Positions 8,145-17,392 of a stretch of DNA of 64,000 nucleotides are shown here, one piece after another. The stretch covers positions 99,075 to 163,074 of the forward strand of contig JAMIFM010000020.1 of NCBI GenBank assembly GCA_035906255.1, in the 5' to 3' direction. Each line of letters starts with the position of its first letter. The stretch's first letter is position 1. The notes under the pieces are model-generated. The model made no database searches, was not told where the DNA came from, and saw nothing but the letters and a program-made list of their open reading frames with translations. Made by a program: the position numbers and the translations under genes. The stretch comes from SB11 sp035906255. GTDB taxonomy: Bacteria; Bacteroidota; Bacteroidia; UBA8524.

Positions 8145-10205
8145 ATGCAATGGCACAGAGCCCCAATAGTGCGGTTAATCATTCCTTTTATTGCGGGTAT
8201 ATTGGCGGGATATTATTTTTCAATTCCGGTTGAGTTAATTATTGGTGTATTACTAATTTGTTCAGTCGTATTATTATTTTTTGTAGTTGCCAAACCCAAT
8301 AAACAAGCTCAACTATCTCTATCTTCATTTCCGGGAATTGTAATTAATAGTACTTTATTATTTGCAGGCCTATTTGCTATTTATTTTAATTCACCGAAAA
8401 ATTTTAAATCTCATTTAATTAATACACCCAAGCAACAGCATTTATTAGTCCGATTATTAGAAAATCCCGAAGAGAAAAACAAAACCTACCGTGCGCTTGC
8501 ACAAGCTGAATGGGGAAACTCTAACGACAGCCTAACCCCAATTAACGGGAAACTTTGGGTATATTTTCCTAAAAAGAGTTATGATGCTACCCTTGCGTAT
8601 GGTGATTATGTAATCATCAACGGGGATTTACAAACTCCACAACCACCTTTAAACCCGAATGAGTTTGATTATTCGCAGTGGCTGGCCAACCAAAATATTT
8701 ATTTTCAAGTATTTTTAAAACAAGGCGAATATTCAAAAACAGGGCAAAAAAGCACCAATCCTATTTATTCAATTGCTAATGCTGCCCGCTTATATTTTAA
8801 CGGAGTATTACAACAATTTTTACCCGATAGTGTAACCTATGGTGTTGCCGCTGCACTTATTTTGGGTCAGCGTGGTGATGTACCCTCTGAACTTACTAAT
8901 GCTTATGCCCGCACAGGCACTATCCATGTGCTGGCTGTATCAGGTTTGCACGTAGGGGCTATTTATTTATTACTGAGTTGGCTCTTGGTATTCTTTAACC
9001 GGACTAAAACCCTACGGATATTCCGTACACTGATTATTTTAACTATATTATGGGGATATGCTGTACTTACGGGGTTAGCTCCTTCCTTTTTGCGGGCAAC
9101 GGTAATGTTTAGTTTTATTGTAATCGGTGAAACTATCGGGAGAAAAACTAATTTATTTAATTCATTAGCTGCATCTGCCCTGTTTATTTTATGCGTGGAT
9201 GCAAAAGCATTATTTAACATCGGTTTCCAACTCTCCTATTTGGCAGTGGCAGGCATTGGCCTGTTGTATTTACCGTTATATCGCCTCGTCACCATAAAAA
9301 ATAAAATTGCCGATTATTGTTGGCAATTAGTATCTGTTTCAATAGCCGCACAAATAGCCACTTTTGCATTGGGTATTTTTTATTTCCATCAATTTCCCAA
9401 TTATTTTTTGCTGTCAAATTTAATTATCGTCCCACTTAGCATACTTGCAGTGTACGTAGGGATAGTTTTGTTTGTGGTATCTCCATTACCTGTTATCAGT
9501 GTTTGGGTTGGAAAGAGTTTGCATTATTTGTTACTGGTTTGCAACACCACCGCAATCGAAATGGAACGCTGGCCCCTCTCCTATTCAGGCGGGTTGTACC
9601 TCAGCTTTGCAGGAATGTTACTCATATATCTTACCATTATTGCGTTGGGTATTTTTATCGCTACTAAAAGCTACACCCCGTTGGTAGTGTGTTTAAGCGG
9701 TTGTATTGCTTTGGCAGGAATGAGTTTATACCGTAATTACACCACCCGTCAAAACAACGAGTTTACAGTATATGCACTCCCCTACGGACAAAAGGCAATG
9801 AGTTATATCGAAAAAAACGAGGCGTGGATTTGGGCAGATAGCTCCGTTACCCAACAATCACCAGTGTACCAGCAAAAAATTCAACCGTATTTAATTGCAG
9901 CCAATGTTGGCAAAGTAAACTTTATCTATGGAGATAGCCTACTCGTAAACAATTTTAGCATATACGATGGCAGGTATATAGCTTTGCACGGGTTAAAAGT
10001 ACTTTGGGCTACTAATGAAAATACCTTTGTGACCTCAAAAGAAGAGCAATGGGATGTTGTAATAGCTGGCCCGAAAGTAAACGCCACTAAATTAAGCTCT
10101 TTGATGCGGTTTAAGGAACTGGTAATTACATCGCCATTCCCTAAATCCACGGCAAAGAAAACACACAACTTAGCCCTTGACGGGGCTTATAGAATACAAT
10201 TTTGA
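8145..10205 (+). CDS. comEC: ComEC/Rec2 family DNA-uptake channel protein
   Basis: 686 residues, polytopic inner-membrane protein that passes single-stranded DNA into the cytoplasm during natural transformation. The N-terminal part has two or three TM segments and an OB-like soluble domain (about 80-200, containing GKLWVYFPKKSYDATLAYGDY); the Competence domain follows with ALILGQRGDVPSELTNAYAR and the conserved HVLAVSGLHVG near residue 263, then many TM helices. The C-terminal 150 residues are soluble, but no metallo-beta-lactamase HxHxDH motif is seen, so this is the Bacteroidota form without a nuclease domain. ATG at 8145 lies 9 nt after the TOPRIM-like gene; the enoyl-CoA hydratase starts 2 nt after its stop. 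Confidence 0.9.
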   Translation: MQWHRAPIVRLIIPFIAGILAGYYFSIPVELIIGVLLICSVVLLFFVVAKPNKQAQLSLSSFPGIVINSTLLFAGLFAIYFNSPKNFKSHLINTPKQQHLLVRLLENPEEKNKTYRALAQAEWGNSNDSLTPINGKLWVYFPKKSYDATLAYGDYVIINGDLQTPQPPLNPNEFDYSQWLANQNIYFQVFLKQGEYSKTGQKSTNPIYSIANAARLYFNGVLQQFLPDSVTYGVAAALILGQRGDVPSELTNAYARTGTIHVLAVSGLHVGAIYLLLSWLLVFFNRTKTLRIFRTLIILTILWGYAVLTGLAPSFLRATVMFSFIVIGETIGRKTNLFNSLAASALFILCVDAKALFNIGFQLSYLAVAGIGLLYLPLYRLVTIKNKIADYCWQLVSVSIAAQIATFALGIFYFHQFPNYFLLSNLIIVPLSILAVYVGIVLFVVSPLPVISVWVGKSLHYLLLVCNTTAIEMERWPLSYSGGLYLSFAGMLLIYLTIIALGIFIATKSYTPLVVCLSGCIALAGMSLYRNYTTRQNNEFTVYALPYGQKAMSYIEKNEAWIWADSSVTQQSPVYQQKIQPYLIAANVGKVNFIYGDSLLVNNFSIYDGRYIALHGLKVLWATNENTFVTSKEEQWDVVIAGPKVNATKLSSLMRFKELVITSPFPKSTAKKTHNLALDGAYRIQF

Positions 10206-10207
10206 AC

Positions 10208-10987
10208 ATGAACGAATCATTGGTACTATACGAAACCAAAGACAGGATAGGTTATATTACCCTTAACCGTCCTGAAAAACGCAATGCACTGAACGCTGAA
10301 ATGGTAACCGCCATAAAAACTGCCTTTACAAAGGCTGAAAATGATGAGCACTGTAAGGTAATTGTGTTGCAAGCAAACGGCGAGGCATTTTGCGCAGGTG
10401 CCGACCTTGCCTACCTTCAACAATTACAAAACAATACGTTTGAAGAAAACTTGGCCGACAGCACCCATTTGATGGAGCTGTTCAGTATGATTTATAAGGG
10501 CAAAAAAGCCGTAATAGGTAAAATACAAGGCCATGCTTTAGCAGGCGGTTGCGGGTTGGCCACTGTTTGCGATATTAGTTTTAGTGTGCCCGAAGCCAAG
10601 TTTGGTTATACAGAGGTGAAAATCGGATTTGTTCCGGCCATTGTAAAAGTATTCTTGTTACGTAAAATTGGCGAGGGCAAAGCCCGCGAGTTGCTGCTAA
10701 CGGGTAAAATTATATCGGCGCAAGAAGCACAAAATTTTGGCTTAATCAACTTTGTAACCTCAAAAGAGGCTATTGACGCAGAAGTGTTAGACTTTGCATC
10801 TAAACTGTGTACAGAAGCATCGGGACAATCGATTGCTTTGGTAAAAGAAATGATAGCCGATGTGCAACACCTGAGTGTTGATGAAGGCCTTAATTATGCC
10901 GCCCGCATGAATGCACATGCCCGGGCAACGGAAGATTGTAAACGGGGCATACAATCGTTTTTAAACAAAGAAAAACTTAGCTGGTAA
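10208..10987 (+). CDS. Enoyl-CoA hydratase/isomerase family, methylglutaconyl-CoA hydratase-like
   Basis: 259 residues from the ATG at 10208 (a TTG at 10202 overlaps the ComEC stop and is unlikely). Crotonase fold: ITLNRPEKRNALN, oxyanion-hole segment EAFCAGADLAYLQ, second oxyanion segment HALAGGCGLATVCD, and the acid-bearing loop FGYTEVKIGFVPA. The FCAGADL form, the TEVKIGFVPA loop and the end TEDCKRGIQSFLNKEKLSW resemble LiuC-type methylglutaconyl-CoA hydratases of leucine breakdown rather than FadB-type hydratases; the exact substrate stays uncertain. It is in an operon with ComEC (2-nt gap) and TatD (start overlaps its stop as TAATG), an arrangement that does not itself explain the function. 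Confidence 0.85.
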   Translation: MNESLVLYETKDRIGYITLNRPEKRNALNAEMVTAIKTAFTKAENDEHCKVIVLQANGEAFCAGADLAYLQQLQNNTFEENLADSTHLMELFSMIYKGKKAVIGKIQGHALAGGCGLATVCDISFSVPEAKFGYTEVKIGFVPAIVKVFLLRKIGEGKARELLLTGKIISAQEAQNFGLINFVTSKEAIDAEVLDFASKLCTEASGQSIALVKEMIADVQHLSVDEGLNYAARMNAHARATEDCKRGIQSFLNKEKLSW

Positions 10988-11757
10988 TGGTATTGTGCGA
11001 CACGCATACTCACTTGTATGCAAAAGAATTTGATGAAGACAGGAATGCCATGCTGCAACGGGCACTTGATGCAGGGGTAACTAAAATATTACTTCCGAAT
11101 ATTGACAGCGGTAGTTTGGAAGTGATGAAAGCTCTTGTTGAGAGCTATCCTGCGAATTGTTTTCCTATGATGGGTTTGCACCCGTGTAGTGTGAAAGAAG
11201 ACTATAAGAACGAACTGGAACTGGTAGAAAAGGAGCTTTTTAGCAACTACAAATACTACGGTGTAGGTGAAATGGGGCTTGACCTTTATTGGGACAAAAC
11301 GTTTTTTGAAGAACAAAAAACCGCTTTTATTCAGCAGGTAAAATGGGCTATCGAGTTAAACCTGCCCTTGTCCATCCATACCCGAGAAGCTACAGACGAA
11401 GCGATTGAACTTCTTAACTTGCCCGAATTAAAAGGTGCAAGGGGTGTGTTTCATTGCTTTGTGGGAACGCCTGAACAAGCACAAAAAATCATTAATTTGG
11501 GCTTCCATTTAGGTATCGGCGGGGTGCTTACTTTTAAAAACTCCGATTTAGGTGTGATTTTAAAAGATATTGACCTTAGACACATTGTGTTTGAAACCGA
11601 CTCACCTTATTTAGCTCCCATGCCTTTTCGTGGTAAGCGCAATGAAAGCAGTTATGTGCAGTACATTGCCCAAAAGCTTTCAGAAATCAAGGATATACCT
11701 GTAGAAAGAATTGCTGAAATCACTACCCAAAATGCACAAAGCATTTTTGGATTTTAG
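10987..11757 (+). CDS. tatD: TatD family metal-dependent hydrolase
   Basis: 256 residues, the usual TatD length. TatD proteins are TIM-barrel, two-metal hydrolases with 3'-5' exonuclease activity on DNA and roles in DNA repair. Metal ligands are visible: HTH in CDTHTHLY (H7, H9), the Glu in GVGEMGLDLYWD, His in LPLSIHTREA and HCFVGTPEQA, and the late Asp in FETDSPYLAPMPFRGKRNE. The ATG overlaps the stop of the preceding hydratase gene, so translation is coupled. It is the last gene of the ComEC operon; a hairpin at 11770-11802 follows. Confidence 0.93.
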   Translation: MVLCDTHTHLYAKEFDEDRNAMLQRALDAGVTKILLPNIDSGSLEVMKALVESYPANCFPMMGLHPCSVKEDYKNELELVEKELFSNYKYYGVGEMGLDLYWDKTFFEEQKTAFIQQVKWAIELNLPLSIHTREATDEAIELLNLPELKGARGVFHCFVGTPEQAQKIINLGFHLGIGGVLTFKNSDLGVILKDIDLRHIVFETDSPYLAPMPFRGKRNESSYVQYIAQKLSEIKDIPVERIAEITTQNAQSIFGF

Positions 11758-11769
11758 TAATCCACAAAA

Positions 11770-11802
11770 CATCCCGAGACAAGCTCAACATGACTCGGGA
11801 TG
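11770..11802. repeat. Intergenic hairpin between convergent genes
   Basis: CATCCCGAG at 11770-11778 pairs with CTCGGGATG at 11794-11802 around a 15-nt loop containing AAGCTCAACATGA. It sits between the convergent TatD and GH25 genes. The loop resembles dispersed intergenic elements with AAGCTCA also present at 36230, 36468, 36740 and 36944, so it may be a repeat that also acts as a terminator; no U-tract is present. Confidence 0.5.
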
Positions 11803-11835
11803 TGGTTCTGAAACAAATTCAGCCGGAATATCAGG

Positions 11836-12483
11836 CTACAACCAAAAACCGTCATTTCCTTTATTAACATCACAAGGAACAGGTTTCCCGCTTTTCCCGG
11901 TAAACTGTCCGTCGCTACGGTATTGCCAAATTGCATAGCTATTCCAGCCAATGGGCAGCGGCGGTGTGGTTACCTTGCTGTAATTAGCCAACCATAGGGG
12001 TATGTTACCCAATCCGTGATTAGGGGGCAAATACGGGTCTAAAAAGTATTTATAGCTGTATATGATATATTTATTCACCCCGTTTTTTTCCAATTCAGCA
12101 TAAAAACTGTGTATCCAATCCAACACCTGTTGTTTGGTAAGGTTTGATACGTTTTTTTCAATATCCAGCACCGGAGGTAAATCGTGAGCGGGTAATTTAG
12201 CCATTGCTGCTAAAAATGCCTGCGCTTCGCTTTGTGCATCAGCCACCGGATTTGCAGCGTTATTTAATGTGGCAAAATGGTAGTATCCAATTTTAAGCCC
12301 TGCGCCTTTTGCTCCGGTAGCATTACTTTGTGCATTTGGGTCGATATATCCCACCCCTTCTGTTGCCTTTATATAGGCAAAAACGATTGCAGACGGATCA
12401 AACGGTGTAATGGGTTGTTGAATTTTAGTCCAATCAATATCAAACTGATATTTAGAAACATCTATTCCTGTGATAGTGGCCAT
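11836..12483 (-). CDS. GH25 lysozyme-type muramidase without signal peptide
   Basis: 215 residues, glycoside hydrolase family 25, which cuts the beta-1,4 bond between N-acetylmuramic acid and N-acetylglucosamine. The barrel starts GIDVSKYQFDIDW with D8; catalytic D107 and E109 lie in PPVLDIEK; FAYIKATEGVGYIDP and KIGYYHF are also family motifs, and PLWLANYS with AIWQYRSDG close the barrel. There is no signal peptide or membrane segment from the ATG at 12483, so export would need lysis, a T6SS-like route or another signal. It is transcribed alone and convergent with TatD. Confidence 0.88.
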   Translation of the reverse strand: MATITGIDVSKYQFDIDWTKIQQPITPFDPSAIVFAYIKATEGVGYIDPNAQSNATGAKGAGLKIGYYHFATLNNAANPVADAQSEAQAFLAAMAKLPAHDLPPVLDIEKNVSNLTKQQVLDWIHSFYAELEKNGVNKYIIYSYKYFLDPYLPPNHGLGNIPLWLANYSKVTTPPLPIGWNSYAIWQYRSDGQFTGKSGKPVPCDVNKGNDGFWL

Positions 12484-12575
12484 AATAATTGATAATTGTT
12501 TTTGTAAAAATATGCAAAAAACTTAGCCTGCAAATAATCCCTTTATAAAATTATTTCCGATGATTACGAAAACTC

Positions 12576-12610
12576 CATAAAAGCAAAAACCCCGCCGATG
12601 AGGCGGGGTT
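12576..12610 (-). terminator. Rho-independent terminator after the T9SS gene
   Basis: Reading the minus strand, AACCCCGCC (12602-12610 side) pairs with GGCGGGGTT (12588-12596 side) around a 5-nt loop and is followed by a run of T ending at 12586, then a second T-rich stretch. It closes the minus-strand operon 17317-12640. Confidence 0.85.
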
Positions 12611-12639
12611 CACACACACGAGGTGCTGCTTATGAACTA

Positions 12640-15240
12640 TTAATAAACCACTTTAATAGTTTTTGTTTTTCCGTTTGAGGTAACGTTTACAACATAAACG
12701 TTGGTTTGAGCAGTAGCTGCGGGTTGATAAGTAATGGTTTCAACACCGGCAGCTGTTTGTGTGCTAAACAATTTTTGCCCCATAATATTGTATATTTCTA
12801 CAGTTGCTGTTGTAGCAGTGTTTCTGTTGCTATATACTACGTTTATTCCACCCTCGTTTGTATAAGCATACATTTTTTCGGGATTAAATAACTCATCAAC
12901 GCTGGTAGTAGATTTTTTGTTAAAGTTTAGTGTAAAACGGGCACCTTTATACGAAGCATCGTGTTTAAAGGTATAGTTCTTATCCAACAACTGGGTTTTA
13001 GCACCTGTTTTATTATCTACAAGTTCTACGTCAAACAAGTCCCTGTATTCTTGAACTTCAGGATTAAAGGTATATTCCTTACCGTCTTTAAACGATTCCA
13101 TGAACAAAGGCATACTGTATGAAGTTTTCATAGGCACCGCATTCAAGCTCATCTCCTCACCATCAACAGTAGTGTATAAAGTAGGCACTTCATCGCTAAA
13201 TGATTTGAATTTGTAGATATCCATGGTATTATCCATACCATCGGTAGCTTCGTCATCAAAGCACACTGAAAATTGGTCAAATTTTCCGTCAGCGTCTTTC
13301 ACAGTAACCCTGAAAACATCAAACTCTTTTTTAAAGAACGTGTTAGCTGGTAAAGAGTCGGTGCGTGTAATACGCATTGAGTTTTTCAACTGGATAGACT
13401 GTGACGCACCTGTCGCTTTAACCCAAAAACCTGTGAACATTGGAATTTGGCGTATGGTAGAGTATATACTACCTCCACTGGTATTATAGTTATTAAGGCT
13501 GGATTGGTTCATTGCTTTCATTTGGCCTGCACCTTGATCCCACACGTGCACCGCTTTATACGTAGTACCAAAGTTACCGTCATTTATAAGATTATACACG
13601 CCTAATATACTGGGCAAGTAATTAGGTATCATATTCCAACCTTTTGTGGTCGTTGCAGTTGAAGAAGATGCAGGATCATGTGTGTATTCCAAGCTAAAAG
13701 TTTTAGTACCGTCGTTGGGGGTTCCGCTAACGGAAACGGTTGAACCAAAATTCCAAGCACCATGACTAGTATTGTCTAAATAAATTGAATATGCCTTGTT
13801 TTCATCGTCGCTGCTGTTGTTTGCCTGCGTCCAACCAATCGCAGTGAAGCCGGTACCCTGTGGCGTACCACTTGATGCTGCGTTGTAATAATAAACATTA
13901 CGCTCGCCAGACGTGCTATGATTGCTGCACAAAGTATTAAGACCTGATTCAAAGTTGTCAACTAACCCATCTACCGGTAACCCGAACATACGCCAGCCTT
14001 TGGTGGTACTACCTATTGTTTTTTCGAAAGTAATACTACCTGATACTGAACCGCCACCATTAGATGTATTTGTGCCGTGCATTAAAGAAGCATTGTTGGC
14101 CATAGTAAGTTTACTATTGGTGGTAAGGGTAGCTCCTGTCGCTATTTCCACTGGCCCGCTATGGGTAAACGCAGTACCATTAAGTGCCTGTGCTCCTGTT
14201 TTAGCAAAGCGTAGCGTTCCTACACCACTGGTACCGTTGCCGCTATTGGTAACATCACCATGTATTGTAGCCGTAACTCCACTACCCAAAGTAAGGGTAA
14301 ATCCATTATTAATCGTTAAATCTTCGCAGGTAAATGCACCGGGAGTGGTACTGCTTGCTATGATAGCATCGAAAGAAGAGCTGGGGCTGCCATTACTCCA
14401 AGTACTACCGTTCCATGTGGTGTTGGTTGGCGGAGTACAGGTAGCAGGGCTGTATGGCGTTGCATCATCAGTAGCCCAATTAGATAGATTATTTATCGCA
14501 GCTCTAACTGTTGCGGCTGTTCCTATTGAATTGGTACAATTATAACGGGCATTATCATGCTCTGTTGGCCCTGCTGCATACACCCAAATTGCATTGGTTC
14601 CATTAGTTAACGCATCGGGAAGTTCTGAATCTGTTAAGCTTGTTGATGAACACCCACCATCCCAATTTGAAGTACCGGTTGTTACGCCGGTTGAAACATT
14701 CATGTGGATACCGGCAAGAACAGTTGTAGGTGTAACTCGATGGTTCGTAGTCGTATCAATAGAGGAAATTCCCTGAAAAGCAAATATTTGATCCCCTGAA
14801 ATAGGTAAAGACAGTGCTGTACCAAAATTTACCTTACCGGCTGAAAAACCAACCGTTGTCTTTGTTACTGTGGTATTGGCACCCCAAAATTTAATTTGGG
14901 TAAACGCACTCATTGAACTCGTCGCCTCCCATTCAAATAAAAACTCAGAACGAGCAGCATTAAGCTGAAAATACCCGGGAACGTCCGTCCAGCACCCATC
15001 TGTAAAAACAATTTTTGTACCTGTAGTGATACCGGTAAGCAACATAATGGCAAACGTGTCGTTTGCACTTGATTCAGAGTTGAATGCCGTAAAAGCGACA
15101 TCACCCACACTGAGTGTAGTTTGTGCTTTTGTTTTTCGCGTTGAAAAAGCGAGAAAAAAAACAACTAATAATAAGAGAAAAAACGGCTTTGCATTAAGCA
15201 CACGTCTCCCCTGATAACAATTAATAAAATTCATAAGCAT
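12640..15240 (-). CDS. Secreted T9SS type A sorting-domain protein
   Basis: 866 residues. A long signal peptide has the hydrophobic core FFLLLLVVFFLAFS at about 20-33 and probably cleaves after TKA. The N-terminal domain (40-260) starts TTLSVGDVAFTAFNSESSA and contains MLLTGITTGTKIVFTDGCW, a pattern seen in many surface proteins; the middle is Thr/Ser/Gly-rich. The last 75 residues (VYSNRNTATTATVEIYNIMG, then QKLFSTQT, ending KTIKVVY) are a T9SS type A sorting domain, so it is moved over the outer membrane and anchored or released. It starts 19 nt after the formyltransferase stop and probably belongs to that operon. No catalytic domain is recognised. Confidence 0.85.
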   Translation of the reverse strand: MLMNFINCYQGRRVLNAKPFFLLLLVVFFLAFSTRKTKAQTTLSVGDVAFTAFNSESSANDTFAIMLLTGITTGTKIVFTDGCWTDVPGYFQLNAARSEFLFEWEATSSMSAFTQIKFWGANTTVTKTTVGFSAGKVNFGTALSLPISGDQIFAFQGISSIDTTTNHRVTPTTVLAGIHMNVSTGVTTGTSNWDGGCSSTSLTDSELPDALTNGTNAIWVYAAGPTEHDNARYNCTNSIGTAATVRAAINNLSNWATDDATPYSPATCTPPTNTTWNGSTWSNGSPSSSFDAIIASSTTPGAFTCEDLTINNGFTLTLGSGVTATIHGDVTNSGNGTSGVGTLRFAKTGAQALNGTAFTHSGPVEIATGATLTTNSKLTMANNASLMHGTNTSNGGGSVSGSITFEKTIGSTTKGWRMFGLPVDGLVDNFESGLNTLCSNHSTSGERNVYYYNAASSGTPQGTGFTAIGWTQANNSSDDENKAYSIYLDNTSHGAWNFGSTVSVSGTPNDGTKTFSLEYTHDPASSSTATTTKGWNMIPNYLPSILGVYNLINDGNFGTTYKAVHVWDQGAGQMKAMNQSSLNNYNTSGGSIYSTIRQIPMFTGFWVKATGASQSIQLKNSMRITRTDSLPANTFFKKEFDVFRVTVKDADGKFDQFSVCFDDEATDGMDNTMDIYKFKSFSDEVPTLYTTVDGEEMSLNAVPMKTSYSMPLFMESFKDGKEYTFNPEVQEYRDLFDVELVDNKTGAKTQLLDKNYTFKHDASYKGARFTLNFNKKSTTSVDELFNPEKMYAYTNEGGINVVYSNRNTATTATVEIYNIMGQKLFSTQTAAGVETITYQPAATAQTNVYVVNVTSNGKTKTIKVVY

Positions 15241-15259
15241 TTATTTATTTCTGGTTTAT

Positions 15260-16201
15260 TTATAAGTCCACAAGTACCATATTTTTCTTAAGCCCTGCAT
15301 TGACTAAGAAATCTGCGGTAAAAATACCCTCATCAACCGAAATAACCTCAATACTTACTACGTTATTATCAACTGCAATAATGTCTATTGTCTTTTTTTC
15401 AGAACAATTAATTACTGCACCTGTAATTAATTGTTGGTTATAAACATTTAAATGTTCTTTTATTGAAACCTGTATGATTTTAAATACAAAATTTTGCCAT
15501 TTGGTAAACGCACCCTTATTCCAGGGATTGCATGCATTCACTAAGTTTTGTATTTGCTGGGCGCTCATTGTGCTCCAATCAATAGCCAGGTCTTTGGCTA
15601 CAGGCCTGTTAAAATACATGGCCTCGTTGTTGTTTTGCGGGGTTAGGGGTATCGCATTTCCAAGCAACATCAATGTTTGTACAAATGTACCAACGCCTTG
15701 TATCGTTTCCCACGATAGTCTTTTATTATGAATACCGTATGTTTCGCCTTTGTGTATTGCTATTTTATGAATATGAGCAACAGGTCCGGTATCAAACCCC
15801 TCGTCCATCTTGTGAATTGTTAACCCTCCATAAGGTTCACCATTACGTAATTGCCAAAACACAGGGCTTGCTCCCCTGTATTTTGGCAGCAAAGCATAAT
15901 GGAAGTTGAAAAAACCCAGTTTGGGTAGTGCCAGAACTTTAGCAGGTATTTTCCATGGAAACGTCATTACAAATACTACATCGGGCTTGTATTTGTTTAT
16001 CCACTTCTTTAAAGAATCCTCTAAACCGTTTCTATGCAATTTAGTTACCGTCAAACGCATGGCTGAAAAAAAGCCTATGATTTCAGGTGTATCGGGATTA
16101 TCCTCAGCAGGCATACACACATCTGCCACCAATCCGTTAGTAGCCAGCATTTGTATGGCGGGAAGCGGCAATACACTATTACATAAAATACCTATCTTCA
16201 T
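15260..16201 (-). CDS. Formyltransferase family protein (Fmt-like)
   Basis: 313 residues with a formyltransferase fold. The catalytic triad of 10-formyl-tetrahydrofolate-dependent enzymes is present: N99 and H101 in FFNFHYALLPKYRG and D137 in DEGFDTGPV. The C-terminal 100 residues match the OB-like domain of methionyl-tRNA formyltransferase only loosely. The sequence is too divergent in the N-terminal nucleotide-like part (LATNGLVADVCMPAEDNP) to be the housekeeping Fmt. More likely it formylates a sugar or small-molecule amine, an inference from family and context. It starts 3 nt after the stop of the binding-protein gene, so the two are coupled, and precedes the T9SS protein. Confidence 0.82.
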   Translation of the reverse strand: MKIGILCNSVLPLPAIQMLATNGLVADVCMPAEDNPDTPEIIGFFSAMRLTVTKLHRNGLEDSLKKWINKYKPDVVFVMTFPWKIPAKVLALPKLGFFNFHYALLPKYRGASPVFWQLRNGEPYGGLTIHKMDEGFDTGPVAHIHKIAIHKGETYGIHNKRLSWETIQGVGTFVQTLMLLGNAIPLTPQNNNEAMYFNRPVAKDLAIDWSTMSAQQIQNLVNACNPWNKGAFTKWQNFVFKIIQVSIKEHLNVYNQQLITGAVINCSEKKTIDIIAVDNNVVSIEVISVDEGIFTADFLVNAGLKKNMVLVDL

Positions 16202-16204
16202 TTA

Positions 16205-17317
16205 TTACGCACACGGATATGGATTAAACCAACCTGCCTGAATACGGGTACTGAACGACTGTACAAGTTCTTTCTCAAACTCAGTTGAAAAAGTGTGGTT
16301 TGATATTGTTTCACTATCCACAATAATTACAGGGAATGATACATTGCTGTTCAACTCTTTGTTTACGGTAAAATTACCCCGAGGACTTAGAAAGTTTGCT
16401 ATTGAAATAGCATCGCAATAAGTAGCTGTATTAAACTTATCACCACAAGCCTTAACCCCCTCAATTACCCATAAAGCCGTTTCATAAGCCACCGCCACAT
16501 AAGCACTAGGAACTTCATTGTGCTTATTGGTAAAACTTGTTATCATTTGTTCATTCACGGCATTTTTAATAAACGGTTGCCAGCTAAGCCCGTGTACAAA
16601 TCTTCTATCGTATCCTGCAAAAGGTTCAACCCCTAAACTTGTTGTAATTATTGGCAACTCTTTACTGATACCATTTTTAATACACAACTCGTAAAATTTT
16701 GGACTGTCAATACCGCTATAGAACTCTACCAAATAATCTGCCGGGTGTGTCTCTATTATGTTACGCAATTCAACAGTAAAGTCAGCCTCAGCAAGTTGCT
16801 TTGTAATGTGTGTGCCTACTACCAAACCTCCGTTTCTTTCAACAGCTTCATTAAATACAGGCAAAAACTGATAACCACCTTCAAATAAGCCTATTGATGC
16901 TATTGCACTTTTTCCGATGTTTTTTGCAGCATACTCACCCAAAAAATAACTTGCCTGCCAACTATCAAATGAGTTAGAAGCTATGTATGGCACCTCTCCG
17001 TACTCTTCTTCACGGCTAATGTTCGGTCCCATGCCCATAAGCATTAATGGCTTTTGAGAACTTTTAAATAATGATTTCAAACTATCCAACACTTTTTTCC
17101 CTGCATAAGCAATTGTAATATCAACGTCTTGCATTATCAGTTCATTAGCTTTTGCCATAACCACATCGGGCACCACACCTTTACCTATATCACAAATTAC
17201 AAACTGTGCTTCAATGCCTGCATTTTCAAATGCCAGTTTTATCCCTTTAACAATGTGTTGCGGAAGTACCGGAAAAATATCTGATCGTGGAATTAATATC
17301 CCTATTGTAATACTCAT
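16205..17317 (-). CDS. Periplasmic-binding-fold (branched-chain amino acid type) protein without signal peptide
   Basis: 370 residues with the type I periplasmic binding fold of branched-chain amino acid receptors (Leu/Ile/Val-binding, Peripla_BP_6). The start SITIGILIPRSDIFPVLPQ, the hinge-like VPYIASNSFDSWQA, and YVAVAYETALWVIEG fit the family. It begins directly with the first beta strand: no signal peptide or TM segment. Cytosolic members exist as sensors, such as AmiC of Pseudomonas, which binds amides and controls AmiR; a sensor role is possible but inferred. No ABC transporter permease or ATPase is next to it. It is the first gene after the terminator at 17337 and is followed by the formyltransferase. 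Confidence 0.78.
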   Translation of the reverse strand: MSITIGILIPRSDIFPVLPQHIVKGIKLAFENAGIEAQFVICDIGKGVVPDVVMAKANELIMQDVDITIAYAGKKVLDSLKSLFKSSQKPLMLMGMGPNISREEEYGEVPYIASNSFDSWQASYFLGEYAAKNIGKSAIASIGLFEGGYQFLPVFNEAVERNGGLVVGTHITKQLAEADFTVELRNIIETHPADYLVEFYSGIDSPKFYELCIKNGISKELPIITTSLGVEPFAGYDRRFVHGLSWQPFIKNAVNEQMITSFTNKHNEVPSAYVAVAYETALWVIEGVKACGDKFNTATYCDAISIANFLSPRGNFTVNKELNSNVSFPVIIVDSETISNHTFSTEFEKELVQSFSTRIQAGWFNPYPCA

Positions 17318-17336
17318 ACTTTTTTGTGCGTGAAAA

Positions 17337-17370
17337 TAAAAAAAAAGCCCAAACCATTACGGTTTGGGCT
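17337..17370 (-). terminator. Rho-independent terminator between tail-collar and binding-protein genes
   Basis: AGCCCAAACC (17346-17355) pairs with GGTTTGGGCT (17361-17370), loop ATTAC. On the minus strand a T-run follows at 17345-17336. It sits 22 nt after the third tail-collar gene, so those three genes form a unit separate from the downstream three genes, at least partly. Confidence 0.85.
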
Positions 17371-17392
17371 AAAAATTGTTATTAACAATATT

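Noticed and set aside
13922..14545. 207-codon plus-strand frame inside the T9SS gene.
   Set aside because: Antisense shadow, Val/Pro/Leu-rich from the Thr/Ser/Gly repeats of the real gene.
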